64,000 bases of DNA from Desulfobacterales bacterium (GTDB lineage Bacteria; Desulfobacterota; Desulfobacteria; Desulfobacterales; JAEINQ01), in NCBI GenBank assembly GCA_016342285.1, contig JAEINQ010000002.1:64001-128000 (forward strand). The letters are read 5' to 3'. The notes below the pieces were generated by a model. The model was not told the DNA's origin. It saw only the letters and a program-made list of their open reading frames with translations, and searched no databases. Both the position numbers and the translations under genes were made by a program. Shown in pieces: positions 35,849-45,182 of this stretch; the stretch's first letter is position 1, and every line of letters starts with the position of its first letter.

Positions 35849-36401
35849 AGTTCATACGGATAGTCGATTCGGCCACCTTTGTCAATACATATGTAAAATG
35901 GCAAATTAAATATGTATTTCACAATCTATTCAGGCTTTCTCTACCGCTTGTTTTTGGCACGGATGACACGGATTGTTTGGTCGGCCGATCACCTGTTAAA
36001 GACAGCGGACAGATGACCGACGACCGATGACGGAAGAAAACAAAAAAATCATCAGGTGCTCCGGCCGAACAAATGGTGCCATGCGACTTCGCTTTTCAAG
36101 CTACGCCGCACAGGTGCCCTTCGGGCAGGTGCTCGGCCTCACCAGACTTGGTGCCGTATCGGAAACCCAGAATCCCGTTATCTCACCCGTCAGGGATCGC
36201 AGCTTTTACGGAATCGCAGCCTGTAGTGGCCGGGTTTTTGCCAGTACAGGACCCGATTCCGTAAAAAGGATTTCTTAGCGTTCTTAGCGACTTGAGCGAA
36301 GCGGGCGGTGATATTATTTGCTTTAACACGAGATTAGCAACCAAAATTTGAAGGATAGTAGTACGGATTGCGCGGAGTGGACAAAGGTAGAAACGACAAA
36401 A
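35849..36401. repeat. Gene-free stretch, second copy of the ATPase-flanking repeat
   Basis: 35951-35993 and 36055-36116 repeat blocks found at 33701-33910. Near 36012-36035 there is a short GATGACCGACGACC run related to the heptamer array at 40.5 kb. ~36150-36270 contains an imperfect inverted repeat around CAGCTTTTACGGAATCGCAG and GATTCCGTAAAAAG. No gene supported. Confidence 0.55.
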
Positions 36402-36450
36402 AACAAAACGGGCCGCTTCCGAAGGATCGGAGGCGGCCCGGTTTGTTTTG
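36402..36450 (-). terminator. Rho-independent terminator of ahcY
   Basis: On the minus strand a 14-bp stem (36410-36423 with 36428-36441, one wobble) and an AGGA/TCCT loop are followed by GTTTTGTTTTTTG. It lies about 60 bases after the ahcY stop. Confidence 0.85.
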
Positions 36451-36502
36451 CTTCTATTTTGCGGCGAAGCCGCATGTCATAAATTCGCGACAGCGAATTT
36501 AT

Positions 36503-37957
<1,455 letters not shown>

Positions 37958-38039
37958 GGTTCACTCCTTCGCATGTTGTGCGCTTTGTGTCTTAAAGTAA
38001 CAGTGCTAATGCACCTGCCATGAAATAATTTACCGCAGA

Positions 38040-38227
38040 TGAACGCTGACAGCCGCGGACATTTGAATTTGTTGGCGGTCGACTTGACCGCCAACAGCGT
38101 CGCATCGCTTCGCGAATGGGCCGTGAAGCATGCAGGGTATTCATTTTATCGGATTGGCTCTATTGGACACCCTTTAGACCGGCCGGGTCGGCCGGTCTGA
38201 AAAAGTCTGCGGATGTCTGCGGTTAAA
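38040..38227 (+). repeat. Two-palindrome dispersed repeat, copy A
   Basis: Contains GTTGGCGGTC-GACTT-GACCGCCAAC (38071-38095), TCGCATCGCTTCGCGA, and AGACCGGCC-GGGTC-GGCCGGTCT (38176-38198), then AAAAAGTCTGCGGATGTCTG. The same order is found reversed at 50229-50403. It occupies most of the metK-ahcY gap. The second hairpin lacks a T-run on either strand, so it is not counted as a terminator. Confidence 0.7.
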
Positions 38228-38279
38228 AAAAATTATCGAAATTGTGCTGCCCTTACTTCCGGCTGGCGGAATCGTGTCT

Positions 38280-39449
38280 TCACAGGCCGGCCAGGCTTCG
38301 AATTTCTTCGGCCTTGTTGGTGTGTTCCCAGGTGAACTCGGGCTCGGTGCGGCCGAAGTGACCGTAGGCGGCGGTTTTGCGGTAAATGGGCCGCAACAGG
38401 TCCAGGTATCCGATGATGGCCCCGGGCCTCAGGTCCCAGACCTGGCGGATGATTTCCTTGACGCGGTTTTTGGGCACTGCGCCCGTGCCCTTTAGATCCA
38501 CCATGATGGAGACCGGTTCGGCCACGCCGATGGCATAGGCGATCTGGACCTCGCATTTTTTCGACACCCCGCCGGCCACGATGTTCTTGGCGATGTGGCG
38601 GGCCATGTAAGCGGCGCTGCGGTCCACCTTGGAGGGGTCCTTGCCGGAAAAGCATCCGCCGCCATGGCTTCCCTGGCCGCCGTAGGTGTCCACGATGATC
38701 TTGCGGCCGGTCAGGCCACAGTCGCCCATGGGACCGCCCACCACAAAACGGCCGGTGGGATTGATGAAGTAGCGGGTGTCGCCGTCGATCATATTTTTGG
38801 GGATCTCTTTTTTAATGACCTCTTCGATGATGGCCTCGCGCAGGTCGTCGTAGGTCACGTCGGGTTTGTGCTGGGAGGAGATCACCACGGTGTCCACCCG
38901 TTTGGGCGTGCCGTTTTCATATTCGATGGTCACCTGGGACTTGCCGTCGGGCCGCAGAAAATCCAGGGCGCCGTTTTTTCTCACCGTGGCCAGGCGGCGG
39001 GTTAGCTTGTGGGCATACATGATGGGCATGGGCATGAGTTCGGGAGTTTCGTCGGAGGCATACCCGAACATCAGTCCCTGGTCCCCGGCCCCTTGTTCGG
39101 CATAAAGCCCTTGGTTTTCGTTGACTCCCTGGGCAATGTCTGGCGACTGGTGGTCGATGGAGGTGATGACCGAACAGGTTTTCCAGTCAAACCCCATCTG
39201 GGATGAGGTGTAGCCGATGTCTCGGATGGTCTCTCGAACGATCTGGGGCATCTCCACATAGCATTCCGTGGTGATCTCGCCGGCGATAAAAGCGATACCG
39301 GTGGTCACCAGGGTTTCACAAGCGACCCGGCATTTGGGGTCCAGGGCCATGATGGCGTCCAGGATGGAGTCGGAAATGGCGTCGGCCACTTTGTCCGGAT
39401 GGCCTTCGGTAACGGATTCGGATGTGAAGAAAAACTGTTCTTTGCTCAT
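38280..39449 (-). CDS. metK: S-adenosylmethionine synthetase
   Basis: 389 residues, normal for MetK. It makes S-adenosylmethionine from methionine and ATP in the cytoplasm as a tetramer. Signatures: [17 protein letters not shown] at the N-terminus (ATP-binding His, metal Asp), [14 protein letters not shown] (GAGDQG hexapeptide) and [18 protein letters not shown], where the usual GGGAFSGKDP has Cys for Ala. The ATG at 39449 has GGAG upstream. It works with ahcY downstream in SAM turnover, and SAM is also needed by the radical SAM and BpsA-like proteins at 26.9-31.2 kb. Confidence 0.97.
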   Translation of the reverse strand: MSKEQFFFTSESVTEGHPDKVADAISDSILDAIMALDPKCRVACETLVTTGIAFIAGEITTECYVEMPQIVRETIRDIGYTSSQMGFDWKTCSVITSIDHQSPDIAQGVNENQGLYAEQGAGDQGLMFGYASDETPELMPMPIMYAHKLTRRLATVRKNGALDFLRPDGKSQVTIEYENGTPKRVDTVVISSQHKPDVTYDDLREAIIEEVIKKEIPKNMIDGDTRYFINPTGRFVVGGPMGDCGLTGRKIIVDTYGGQGSHGGGCFSGKDPSKVDRSAAYMARHIAKNIVAGGVSKKCEVQIAYAIGVAEPVSIMVDLKGTGAVPKNRVKEIIRQVWDLRPGAIIGYLDLLRPIYRKTAAYGHFGRTEPEFTWEHTNKAEEIRSLAGL

Positions 39450-39520
39450 GGAACGCTCCTTTTTTCATGGTACCAAAAAGACGGATTGGGTATGGGGCCG
39501 GGTTAACGCCCGGCCAAATG

Positions 39521-40426
39521 TTAATTGATCGCCATGTTGTCGATCAGTCGGGCCCTTCCGACGCGAACGGCAAGAAACATGCGGGCCGGACCGTCGAGCC
39601 GTGTCAAGTCTTCCAGGGTTTGGGGATTGCAAACCGCCACATAATCGATACGGGCCTCCGGGTGAGCATTGATCATGCCGGTGGCAGCCTCGACAATGCG
39701 CCGGGCGTCGGTTTCGCCGTTGGCGGCCATTTCCCTGGCCAAATGCAGGCTCTGGATCAGGCTCAAGGCCGCGGGCCTCTGGGCCGGGGTCAGATAAGCG
39801 TTTCGGGAACTCATGGCCAAGCCGTCGGCTTCACGGAACGTGGGGCCGCCAAGGATGCCGACGGGAAGGTTCAGGTCCCTGACCATGCGGCGGATGACGG
39901 TCAACTGCTGAAAATCCTTTTCCCCGAAGACCGCCATGTGGGGGCTGACAATATTGAAAAGCTTGGTGACCACGGTGGCCACACCCCGGAAATGGACCGG
40001 TCGGGACTTGCCGCAGAGGTGTTTGGGAAGCGATTCGAGGTCAACGTGGGTCTGGAACCCGGCCGGGTAGATCTCTTCGGGCTGGGGTGCGAAAACGACG
40101 GCCGCGCCTTCGTCCCGGCACAGGGCCAGGTCCCGGTCGAAGTCTCTGGGGTAGGCCTCCAGGTCCTCACCGGGGCCGAACTGGGTGGGGTTGACGAAAA
40201 TGCTGACCACCAGGGCGTCGGCATGCGCTAACCCCAGACGCATCAGGGAGAGGTGCCCCTCGTGAAGAAAGCCCATGGTCGGCACCAAAACGATGCGCTT
40301 TCCCTGGTTTCGAAGTGTCTGGGCCTGCGCCTGCATGGCGCTGGCTGTGGTGATGGTTTCGATGGCCCCTTGCTCCCCGTTGGTTTCGTAAAAAGTAAAA
40401 CTAAAACAACGCCGTATGGATGTCAA
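39521..40426 (-). CDS. panC: Pantothenate synthetase
   Basis: Joins pantoate and beta-alanine using ATP. Motifs: VPTMGFLHEGHLSLMRLG (HIGH-like), FGEKDFQQLTVIRRMVRDL and AMSSRNAYL (KMSKS-like). The longest frame starts at a TTG at 40426, but that TTGACA looks like a -35 box. Homology begins at IETITTASAMQAQ, whose first codon, at 40361-40363, is ATC with GGGGAG nine bases before it. The first ATG is at 40336. The true protein is therefore probably 280 or 271 residues, with the start unsettled. Confidence 0.93.
   Translation of the reverse strand: MTSIRRCFSFTFYETNGEQGAIETITTASAMQAQAQTLRNQGKRIVLVPTMGFLHEGHLSLMRLGLAHADALVVSIFVNPTQFGPGEDLEAYPRDFDRDLALCRDEGAAVVFAPQPEEIYPAGFQTHVDLESLPKHLCGKSRPVHFRGVATVVTKLFNIVSPHMAVFGEKDFQQLTVIRRMVRDLNLPVGILGGPTFREADGLAMSSRNAYLTPAQRPAALSLIQSLHLAREMAANGETDARRIVEAATGMINAHPEARIDYVAVCNPQTLEDLTRLDGPARMFLAVRVGRARLIDNMAIN
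40398..40426 (-). promoter_or_regulatory. Candidate panC promoter
   Basis: Minus strand: TTGACA (40421-40426), 17-base spacer, TAGTTT (40398-40403). It would place the RNA start about 30 bases before the ATC/ATG choices. If real, the upstream TTG is not a start codon. Confidence 0.55.
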
Positions 40427-40470
40427 TAACGACTTGACGGACAGGGCGGGCCGCCAGGGTTTATTCGTTT

Positions 40471-40640
40471 GATGACCGATGACCGTCGACCACCGACCGC
40501 CGACTGATGACCGCCGACCGATGACCGATGACCGATGACCGATGACCGATGACCGTCGTCTGCCAACTGCCGTCTGCCGTCTGCCGTCTGCCGTCTGCCG
40601 TCGTCAGTCGTTAACCGTCGTCGGTCGTCCGTCATTAACT
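40471..40640. repeat. Two adjacent heptamer tandem arrays
   Basis: About five copies of GATGACC around 40515-40555, then about five copies of TGCCGTC around 40567-40602, with related degenerate units on both sides (GACCACCGACCGCC, GTCGTCGGTCGTCC). Short, perfect and gene-free. It lies just upstream of panC and after the antiporter gene. Confidence 0.8.
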
Positions 40641-40665
40641 TTGCTCACTCCACACTTAAATGGGG

Positions 40666-41922
40666 TCAGGATCCAAACGAACGCGGGTCCGGTGGCAGGC
40701 TGTGGTGAAAAGCCGATTTTTCCTTGGCCAGGGCGTTTCGGTCGATGATCCATCGGAGCAGGACCGGCGCTACCGAGGCCGAGGCCAGCAGGGCGGCGAT
40801 CAATGCCGCCAATTGCCTGCCGTCCAAAAGGGGGCAGATGGCCAGGGTTGTTGCGGTGCCGGCATGGTTGGTGGCCAGCAATGCGGCAGCGGCGGCCAGG
40901 GGGGCGGCACCGATTCCGGTCAGGGCCGCACCGGTGGCGGCGGCATCGGCCGCCGGCCTGCCACAGGCCAGGGCCGCGCCGGTGGTCCCGGCTATTTTTC
41001 CTGCAAGGGCGGCCAGAAAAAGGAGGCCGGCCAGCATCCAGAATTCGGAGAAACCGGAAAAGGTTGCCAGGGCGCCGAGAACGCCAAAAACAAGGGGTGC
41101 CAGAAACCCGCTGACCATAAATTGAAGCCGGGTTTGAATCGTTTCAAGGATTTCCCGGTTGGCCGTTTCCAGCCGCATCACCTGACCGGCCAGAAAGGCG
41201 GCGACGATCAGGGGGGTTCGGGTCAAATGGGCTGTCAGGCCCATGGCGACCGCCACGGCCATGCAAAGGACAAAATAGGCTTTGGGGTCAGCGGTTACCT
41301 TCAAGGTGATCCGTCCGAGAACGAACCGGACCAGGACCCATGCCAGGGCAAAGGGGAGAGCCGCCCCGGCCAGGGCCTGAAAACCGCCGGATCCGGCCAG
41401 CGCCACCCCCATGGAAAGGGCGCCAAGGGACAGATAGTGCCCTGCCGCCGCCGCGCCCTGTATCACATGTCCGGTCCGGCTCTGGCAGATTTCCAGATTG
41501 ACCAGCGCTGGGGGTCCCACAGCGGTCACCGACATGGCCAGCACCAGCCCCATGGCCGCCGACGCCATGGGCCCGGCATTGATGATCTGTCCGGCCCCAT
41601 ACCCCAGGGCCAGGGGCAGGACGAATCCGCCCGTGGCAATGGCCAAAGACGCTGCCGGCCGCTCCATCAGGGGAGCCGGGTCAGTGTTCAGGCCGACCTG
41701 GAACAGGAGGAAAAAGATGGCCAGGTCCGTCAAGAGGGCGGCGTCTTGGAGGGTTTCCGGTCCTGCCAGCAGCAGGGGGCCCAGAACCAGTCCGGCCAGC
41801 AGGTGACCATTGGCCGCGGGCCATTTATGGCGGGAGAACCAGGCTCCCAAGGCGAGTACGCCCAGGTAGAGGGCCAGGAAATGAATCAGCGAAGCGGTCA
41901 GCGGCATGGCCAAAGCATCCAT
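40666..41922 (-). CDS. CPA2-family cation/proton antiporter
   Basis: 418 residues with 12 or so membrane segments, matching the KefB/Na+-H+ exchanger (CPA2) family. The first segments read ALYLGVLALGAWFSRHKWPA and LLAGLVLGPLLLAG, then LFFLLFQVGLNTDPAPLME, typical of this fold. There is no TrkA-N domain at the C-terminus, so it is the short form. It would exchange Na+ or K+ for protons. Minus strand, divergent from the transporter at 42511. The precise ion is not readable. Confidence 0.82.
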   Translation of the reverse strand: MDALAMPLTASLIHFLALYLGVLALGAWFSRHKWPAANGHLLAGLVLGPLLLAGPETLQDAALLTDLAIFFLLFQVGLNTDPAPLMERPAASLAIATGGFVLPLALGYGAGQIINAGPMASAAMGLVLAMSVTAVGPPALVNLEICQSRTGHVIQGAAAAGHYLSLGALSMGVALAGSGGFQALAGAALPFALAWVLVRFVLGRITLKVTADPKAYFVLCMAVAVAMGLTAHLTRTPLIVAAFLAGQVMRLETANREILETIQTRLQFMVSGFLAPLVFGVLGALATFSGFSEFWMLAGLLFLAALAGKIAGTTGAALACGRPAADAAATGAALTGIGAAPLAAAAALLATNHAGTATTLAICPLLDGRQLAALIAALLASASVAPVLLRWIIDRNALAKEKSAFHHSLPPDPRSFGS

Positions 41923-42510
41923 GGGTAAGGGGTGGCAACGGCCTGTGCCTCGGCGTCTCCCCCGGGACGAGGAAGCCCTCCGACCGTCTCTTTCCCTTAT
42001 ATCGTCACGTTGACCGGTTTCTTTATAGTGATTGTCAAAATTCTATTCCTTTGTTTCAATTCATTGAACACCGCCAGAAGAATTCGAAACAAAATATTTA
42101 TAGCATTTGAGCCTTTCAAGCCTGACGCATATTGAGTTTGAAGGCAGGGGCCGTCCTTTGATCTGTATCGGAACGTATTTTTGACAAATGCTATAACTGG
42201 CTATCGCCTTGACATGGGTAAATTCCGTTTGTAGTCTGCATGTTATCTATTTTCCATCCATGGGTGCCTATCCACTCAAAAACCGATTCGTGGACGGGCA
42301 CTATTTGATGATTGGTTCCGATTGAATGCGATTCGGTCATCCTGGTCATCCGGGTGTGGATTTTTTACAGGATTGGCCTCTCCATAAAACCGGGCCCAAG
42401 GGGTATGACCGAATTTAAGGCCTGCCCCCGGCCTCTGTCGGGCCGCGGCAGCATGCTGGTGGCCGGAACCCGCTCCATCGGTTTTTTCAAAGCAAGGAGG
42501 TCGCGACGAA
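41923..42510. other. Divergent gene-free region
   Basis: 588 bases between divergent transporter genes. GC-rich at the ends and AT-rich around 42030-42260. No small coding frame, tRNA or clear promoter stood out; AAGGAGG at 42494-42500 is the ribosome site of the next gene. A Na+-sensing or other leader RNA cannot be excluded by eye. Confidence 0.4.
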
Positions 42511-44013
42511 ATGAGATTGTCCTGCTGGATCGTGACCTTTTTGCTGCTGACGGTCGCCCTTGCCGCCGGGCCGGCCGCCTCGCAGGCCGCCCAGAGCGGG
42601 GCTCCAGCGCCCCACTCGAGCCAGACCGTCGGCGGCGCCGGCGGGGCGGGGACCGCGGAGCCGGGCCATGACCACCTCGGTGAAATCCTTCCCCTGTGGA
42701 GCTGTATTCCTTTTGCCGGGATGCTGCTCTCAATCGCGCTGTTTCCGCTCATGGCGCCGGGTTTCTGGCATCATCACTTCGGGAAGGTTTCCGCTGCCTG
42801 GGCTGTGGCCCTGGCCTTGCCGTTCTGGGTCGCCTTTCGCGGGGCGGCCGTAACCGAGATCCTGCATATCCTTTTGGCCGATTACGTTCCCTTCATCATT
42901 TTGCTCTGGTCCCTGTACACGATTTCCGGCGGCATTTTGCTTCGCGGAACCCTCCGTGGCACACCGGCGGTTAATCTGGCCATGCTGGGTATCGGCACCC
43001 TGCTGGCCTCCTGGATGGGAACCACGGGGGCTGCCATGCTGATGATCCGCCCGTTTTTAAGGGCCAATGATTATCGTGAAAACCGGGCTTTCATGGTGGT
43101 CTTTTTCATTTTCCTGGTGGCCAATGTCGGCGGCAGCCTGACCCCCCTGGGAGACCCGCCCCTGTTCCTGGGGTTTCTTCACGGGGTGGATTTTTTCTGG
43201 ACGTTCAAGATCATGCCCCACATGTTGGTGGTGGCGGGGCTGCTGCTCGGCATCTATTTTGCCATGGACACATACCATTACCGCAAAGAAGGGGCCGCCC
43301 GGAAGATGACCGGCCAAGGGGGCGTTGCGCTGCAGCTGGTCGGCATTCACAATTTTCTGTTTATCGGCGGTGTGGTCGGGTCGGTGCTAATGAGCGGCGT
43401 GGTGGATTGGGGGGAGGTGAACGTGCTGGGCGTTCACCGGGCCGTTCAGGACTGGGTGCGTGACGGGCTGCTGATCCTCATGGGGATTTTGTCGCTGGCC
43501 ACCACCCCGATTCAGGTCCGGGAAGACAATGACTTTACCTGGTTTCCCATCGTCGAGGTGGCCTATCTGTTTATCGGCATCTTTATCACCATGATCCCCT
43601 GTCTGCTGATCCTAAAGGCCGGCGCTCACGGCGCCCTGGCCTTTCTCATCAACGGAGTGCAAGCCCCCATGCACTATTTCTGGGTGACCGGCGTCCTGTC
43701 GAGCTTTCTCGACAATGCGCCGACCTATCTGACCTTTTTCAACACGGCCCTGGGAAGCTTCTACCCGGGCCTGGTTGAGGCCGAGGCCGTGCCGAGGCTA
43801 ATGACCGAAAACGCGGCCTATCTCCAGGCCATCTCCGCCGGGGCCGTGTTTTTCGGTGCCTGCAGTTATATTGGAAACGCCCCCAATTTCATGGTGCGAT
43901 CCATCGCCGAGGAAGCCGGTGTTTCCATGCCCAGCTTTTTCGGCTACATGCTGAAATTCTCGTTGTTGTTTCTCATTCCGACCTTCGTGGTGGTGACACT
44001 GGTCTTTTTCTAG
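42511..44013 (+). CDS. NhaD/CitMHS_2-type sodium-proton antiporter
   Basis: 500 residues. A signal-like first segment (SCWIVTFLLLTVALAAG) and an alanine-rich linker precede about 12 membrane segments. ASWMGTTGAAMLMIRPFLRA and NVGGSLTPLGDPPLFLGFLH are the two re-entrant motifs of the arsenite/CitMHS_2-type fold, and DNAPTYLTFFNTALG near residue 410 is the matching second half. Annotated relatives are sodium:proton antiporters. The two-USP gene follows in the same direction after 80 bases. Ion specificity is inferred. Confidence 0.83.
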   Translation: MRLSCWIVTFLLLTVALAAGPAASQAAQSGAPAPHSSQTVGGAGGAGTAEPGHDHLGEILPLWSCIPFAGMLLSIALFPLMAPGFWHHHFGKVSAAWAVALALPFWVAFRGAAVTEILHILLADYVPFIILLWSLYTISGGILLRGTLRGTPAVNLAMLGIGTLLASWMGTTGAAMLMIRPFLRANDYRENRAFMVVFFIFLVANVGGSLTPLGDPPLFLGFLHGVDFFWTFKIMPHMLVVAGLLLGIYFAMDTYHYRKEGAARKMTGQGGVALQLVGIHNFLFIGGVVGSVLMSGVVDWGEVNVLGVHRAVQDWVRDGLLILMGILSLATTPIQVREDNDFTWFPIVEVAYLFIGIFITMIPCLLILKAGAHGALAFLINGVQAPMHYFWVTGVLSSFLDNAPTYLTFFNTALGSFYPGLVEAEAVPRLMTENAAYLQAISAGAVFFGACSYIGNAPNFMVRSIAEEAGVSMPSFFGYMLKFSLLFLIPTFVVVTLVFF

Positions 44014-44093
44014 TAATGGTTTTGAATGGTCAGCCGGTTCGCCGGTTGGAACGGTTAAACGGTAACCCGGCAACCCAAAGAAAGGCACCTGTC

Positions 44094-44981
44094 ATGGGTT
44101 TTGAACGGATTTTGTTTCACACCCGTTTCCGCGAAACCGCCTTTGAGGCGCTGACGTCACTTTTGGCCCTGAAGGCCGTGGGCCTGAAGACCGTGGTGCT
44201 CACCTATGTGATTCCTCGTGAGGCGGTGGCCTTTGTTCCTTACGGCGGATATCTAAAGGCGGAAGAGGATCGCATCCGCCAGGAGGCAGGTGCCCGTTTT
44301 GCCCAATGGCAGAAGGACCTCACGGCCCGGGGAATTCAAAGCACGGTCCGCATCGAAACGGGTGCGGCCAACGCCGAACTGCTTCGCGTTGCCGAAGAAG
44401 AACAGGTGGATCTGATCGTCACCGGTTCCAAAAAACGCACGTCTTTTGAAAAAGTTTATGTGGGCGCCCACATTCTGGATATTCTGAGGCGAAGCCCCAT
44501 TCCGGTGATGATGGGCAAGTATATGGTCACCTACGAAAGCGACGGCGAGCGGCTGACCCGGGTCAACGACCGGCTTTTTGAACGGCCCATGCTGGCCAGC
44601 GACTGGTCCGATCCCGCCCAACGGGGGCTGGATGCGTTGGTTGCCCTCGGACCGCTGGTTGAACGGGCACTGGTCGTCCATGTGATCGGCAACAAACTGG
44701 CCAGCGGCAGGACTTCCGAGGACCTTGCGGCGCTGGAAAACGAGAGCCGGCAGCGGCTGGCTGCCTCTTGCCGAAGGTTGACCGAGGCGGGCCTGTCCGC
44801 CGGGTGCCATCTGGGCAGGGGGAAAAGCGCCGCGGAGATTGTTCGCCTTTCCAGGGCGCACGGGGCCTCCATGATCGTCATGGGGCGGACCGGCAAAGAC
44901 TGGTTTCAGGAGTACTTTCTCGGTGGGGTATCCCACCGGGTGGCCGAGCACTCCGAGCTGCCGGTGATGCTTGTCCCCTGA
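44094..44981 (+). CDS. Tandem universal stress protein
   Basis: 295 residues from the ATG at 44094 (MGFERILFHTRFRETAFEAL); upstream in-frame sequence has no homology. Two USP domains: residues about 1-145, ending VYVGAHILDILRRSPIPVMM, and 155-295, ending QEYFLGGVSHRVAEHSELPV with the G-x-x-S-H/x-V-x-x ATP-loop pattern (GRTGKDWFQEYFLGG). A closely similar architecture appears at 50614. USPs bind ATP or act as stress regulators; here it follows a cation antiporter gene. Confidence 0.88.
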   Translation: MGFERILFHTRFRETAFEALTSLLALKAVGLKTVVLTYVIPREAVAFVPYGGYLKAEEDRIRQEAGARFAQWQKDLTARGIQSTVRIETGAANAELLRVAEEEQVDLIVTGSKKRTSFEKVYVGAHILDILRRSPIPVMMGKYMVTYESDGERLTRVNDRLFERPMLASDWSDPAQRGLDALVALGPLVERALVVHVIGNKLASGRTSEDLAALENESRQRLAASCRRLTEAGLSAGCHLGRGKSAAEIVRLSRAHGASMIVMGRTGKDWFQEYFLGGVSHRVAEHSELPVMLVP

Positions 44982-45044
44982 TGGGGTTTGGCCGATCGGC
45001 GGCAATTTTGATGGCCCCGTCAAAAGTCGAAAATCGTCTTTGTT

Positions 45045-45138
45045 CGTCATTCCCGCGCAGGCGGGAATCCATTTATTTCAAATGGTTCTGGATGCCTGCC
45101 GTCGCAGAGCCTGCCCCTGCGGAGGCAGGGGCATGACG
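45045..45138. repeat. CGTCATTCCCGC-type structured repeat
   Basis: Outer arms CGTCAT/ATGACG (45045-45050, 45133-45138) enclose TTCCCGC-GCAG-GCGGGAA and TGCCCCTGC-GGAG-GCAGGGGCA hairpins. It sits in the short gap between the USP gene and the kinase gene. This repeat type is common in bacterial intergenic DNA. Confidence 0.75.
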
Positions 45139-45182
45139 GAATTCGGGCCTTTTTACGAGTGCATCAAACTTGAGGCAAGGAC

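Noticed and set aside
38176..38198. Rho-independent terminator of metK
   Set aside because: The 9-bp hairpin is strong but lacks a T-run on either strand and belongs to a dispersed repeat.
37958..38279. SAH- or SAM-responsive riboswitch before ahcY or metK
   Set aside because: No recognisable conserved core was found; the gap is explained by the repeat.
40423..40635. 70-residue open frame made of RR-, SV- and GH-rich repeats
   Set aside because: It is a translation of the heptamer tandem arrays and has no ribosome site.
40471..40640. CRISPR array
   Set aside because: Units are 7 bases with no spacers, so this is a simple tandem repeat; no cas gene is nearby.
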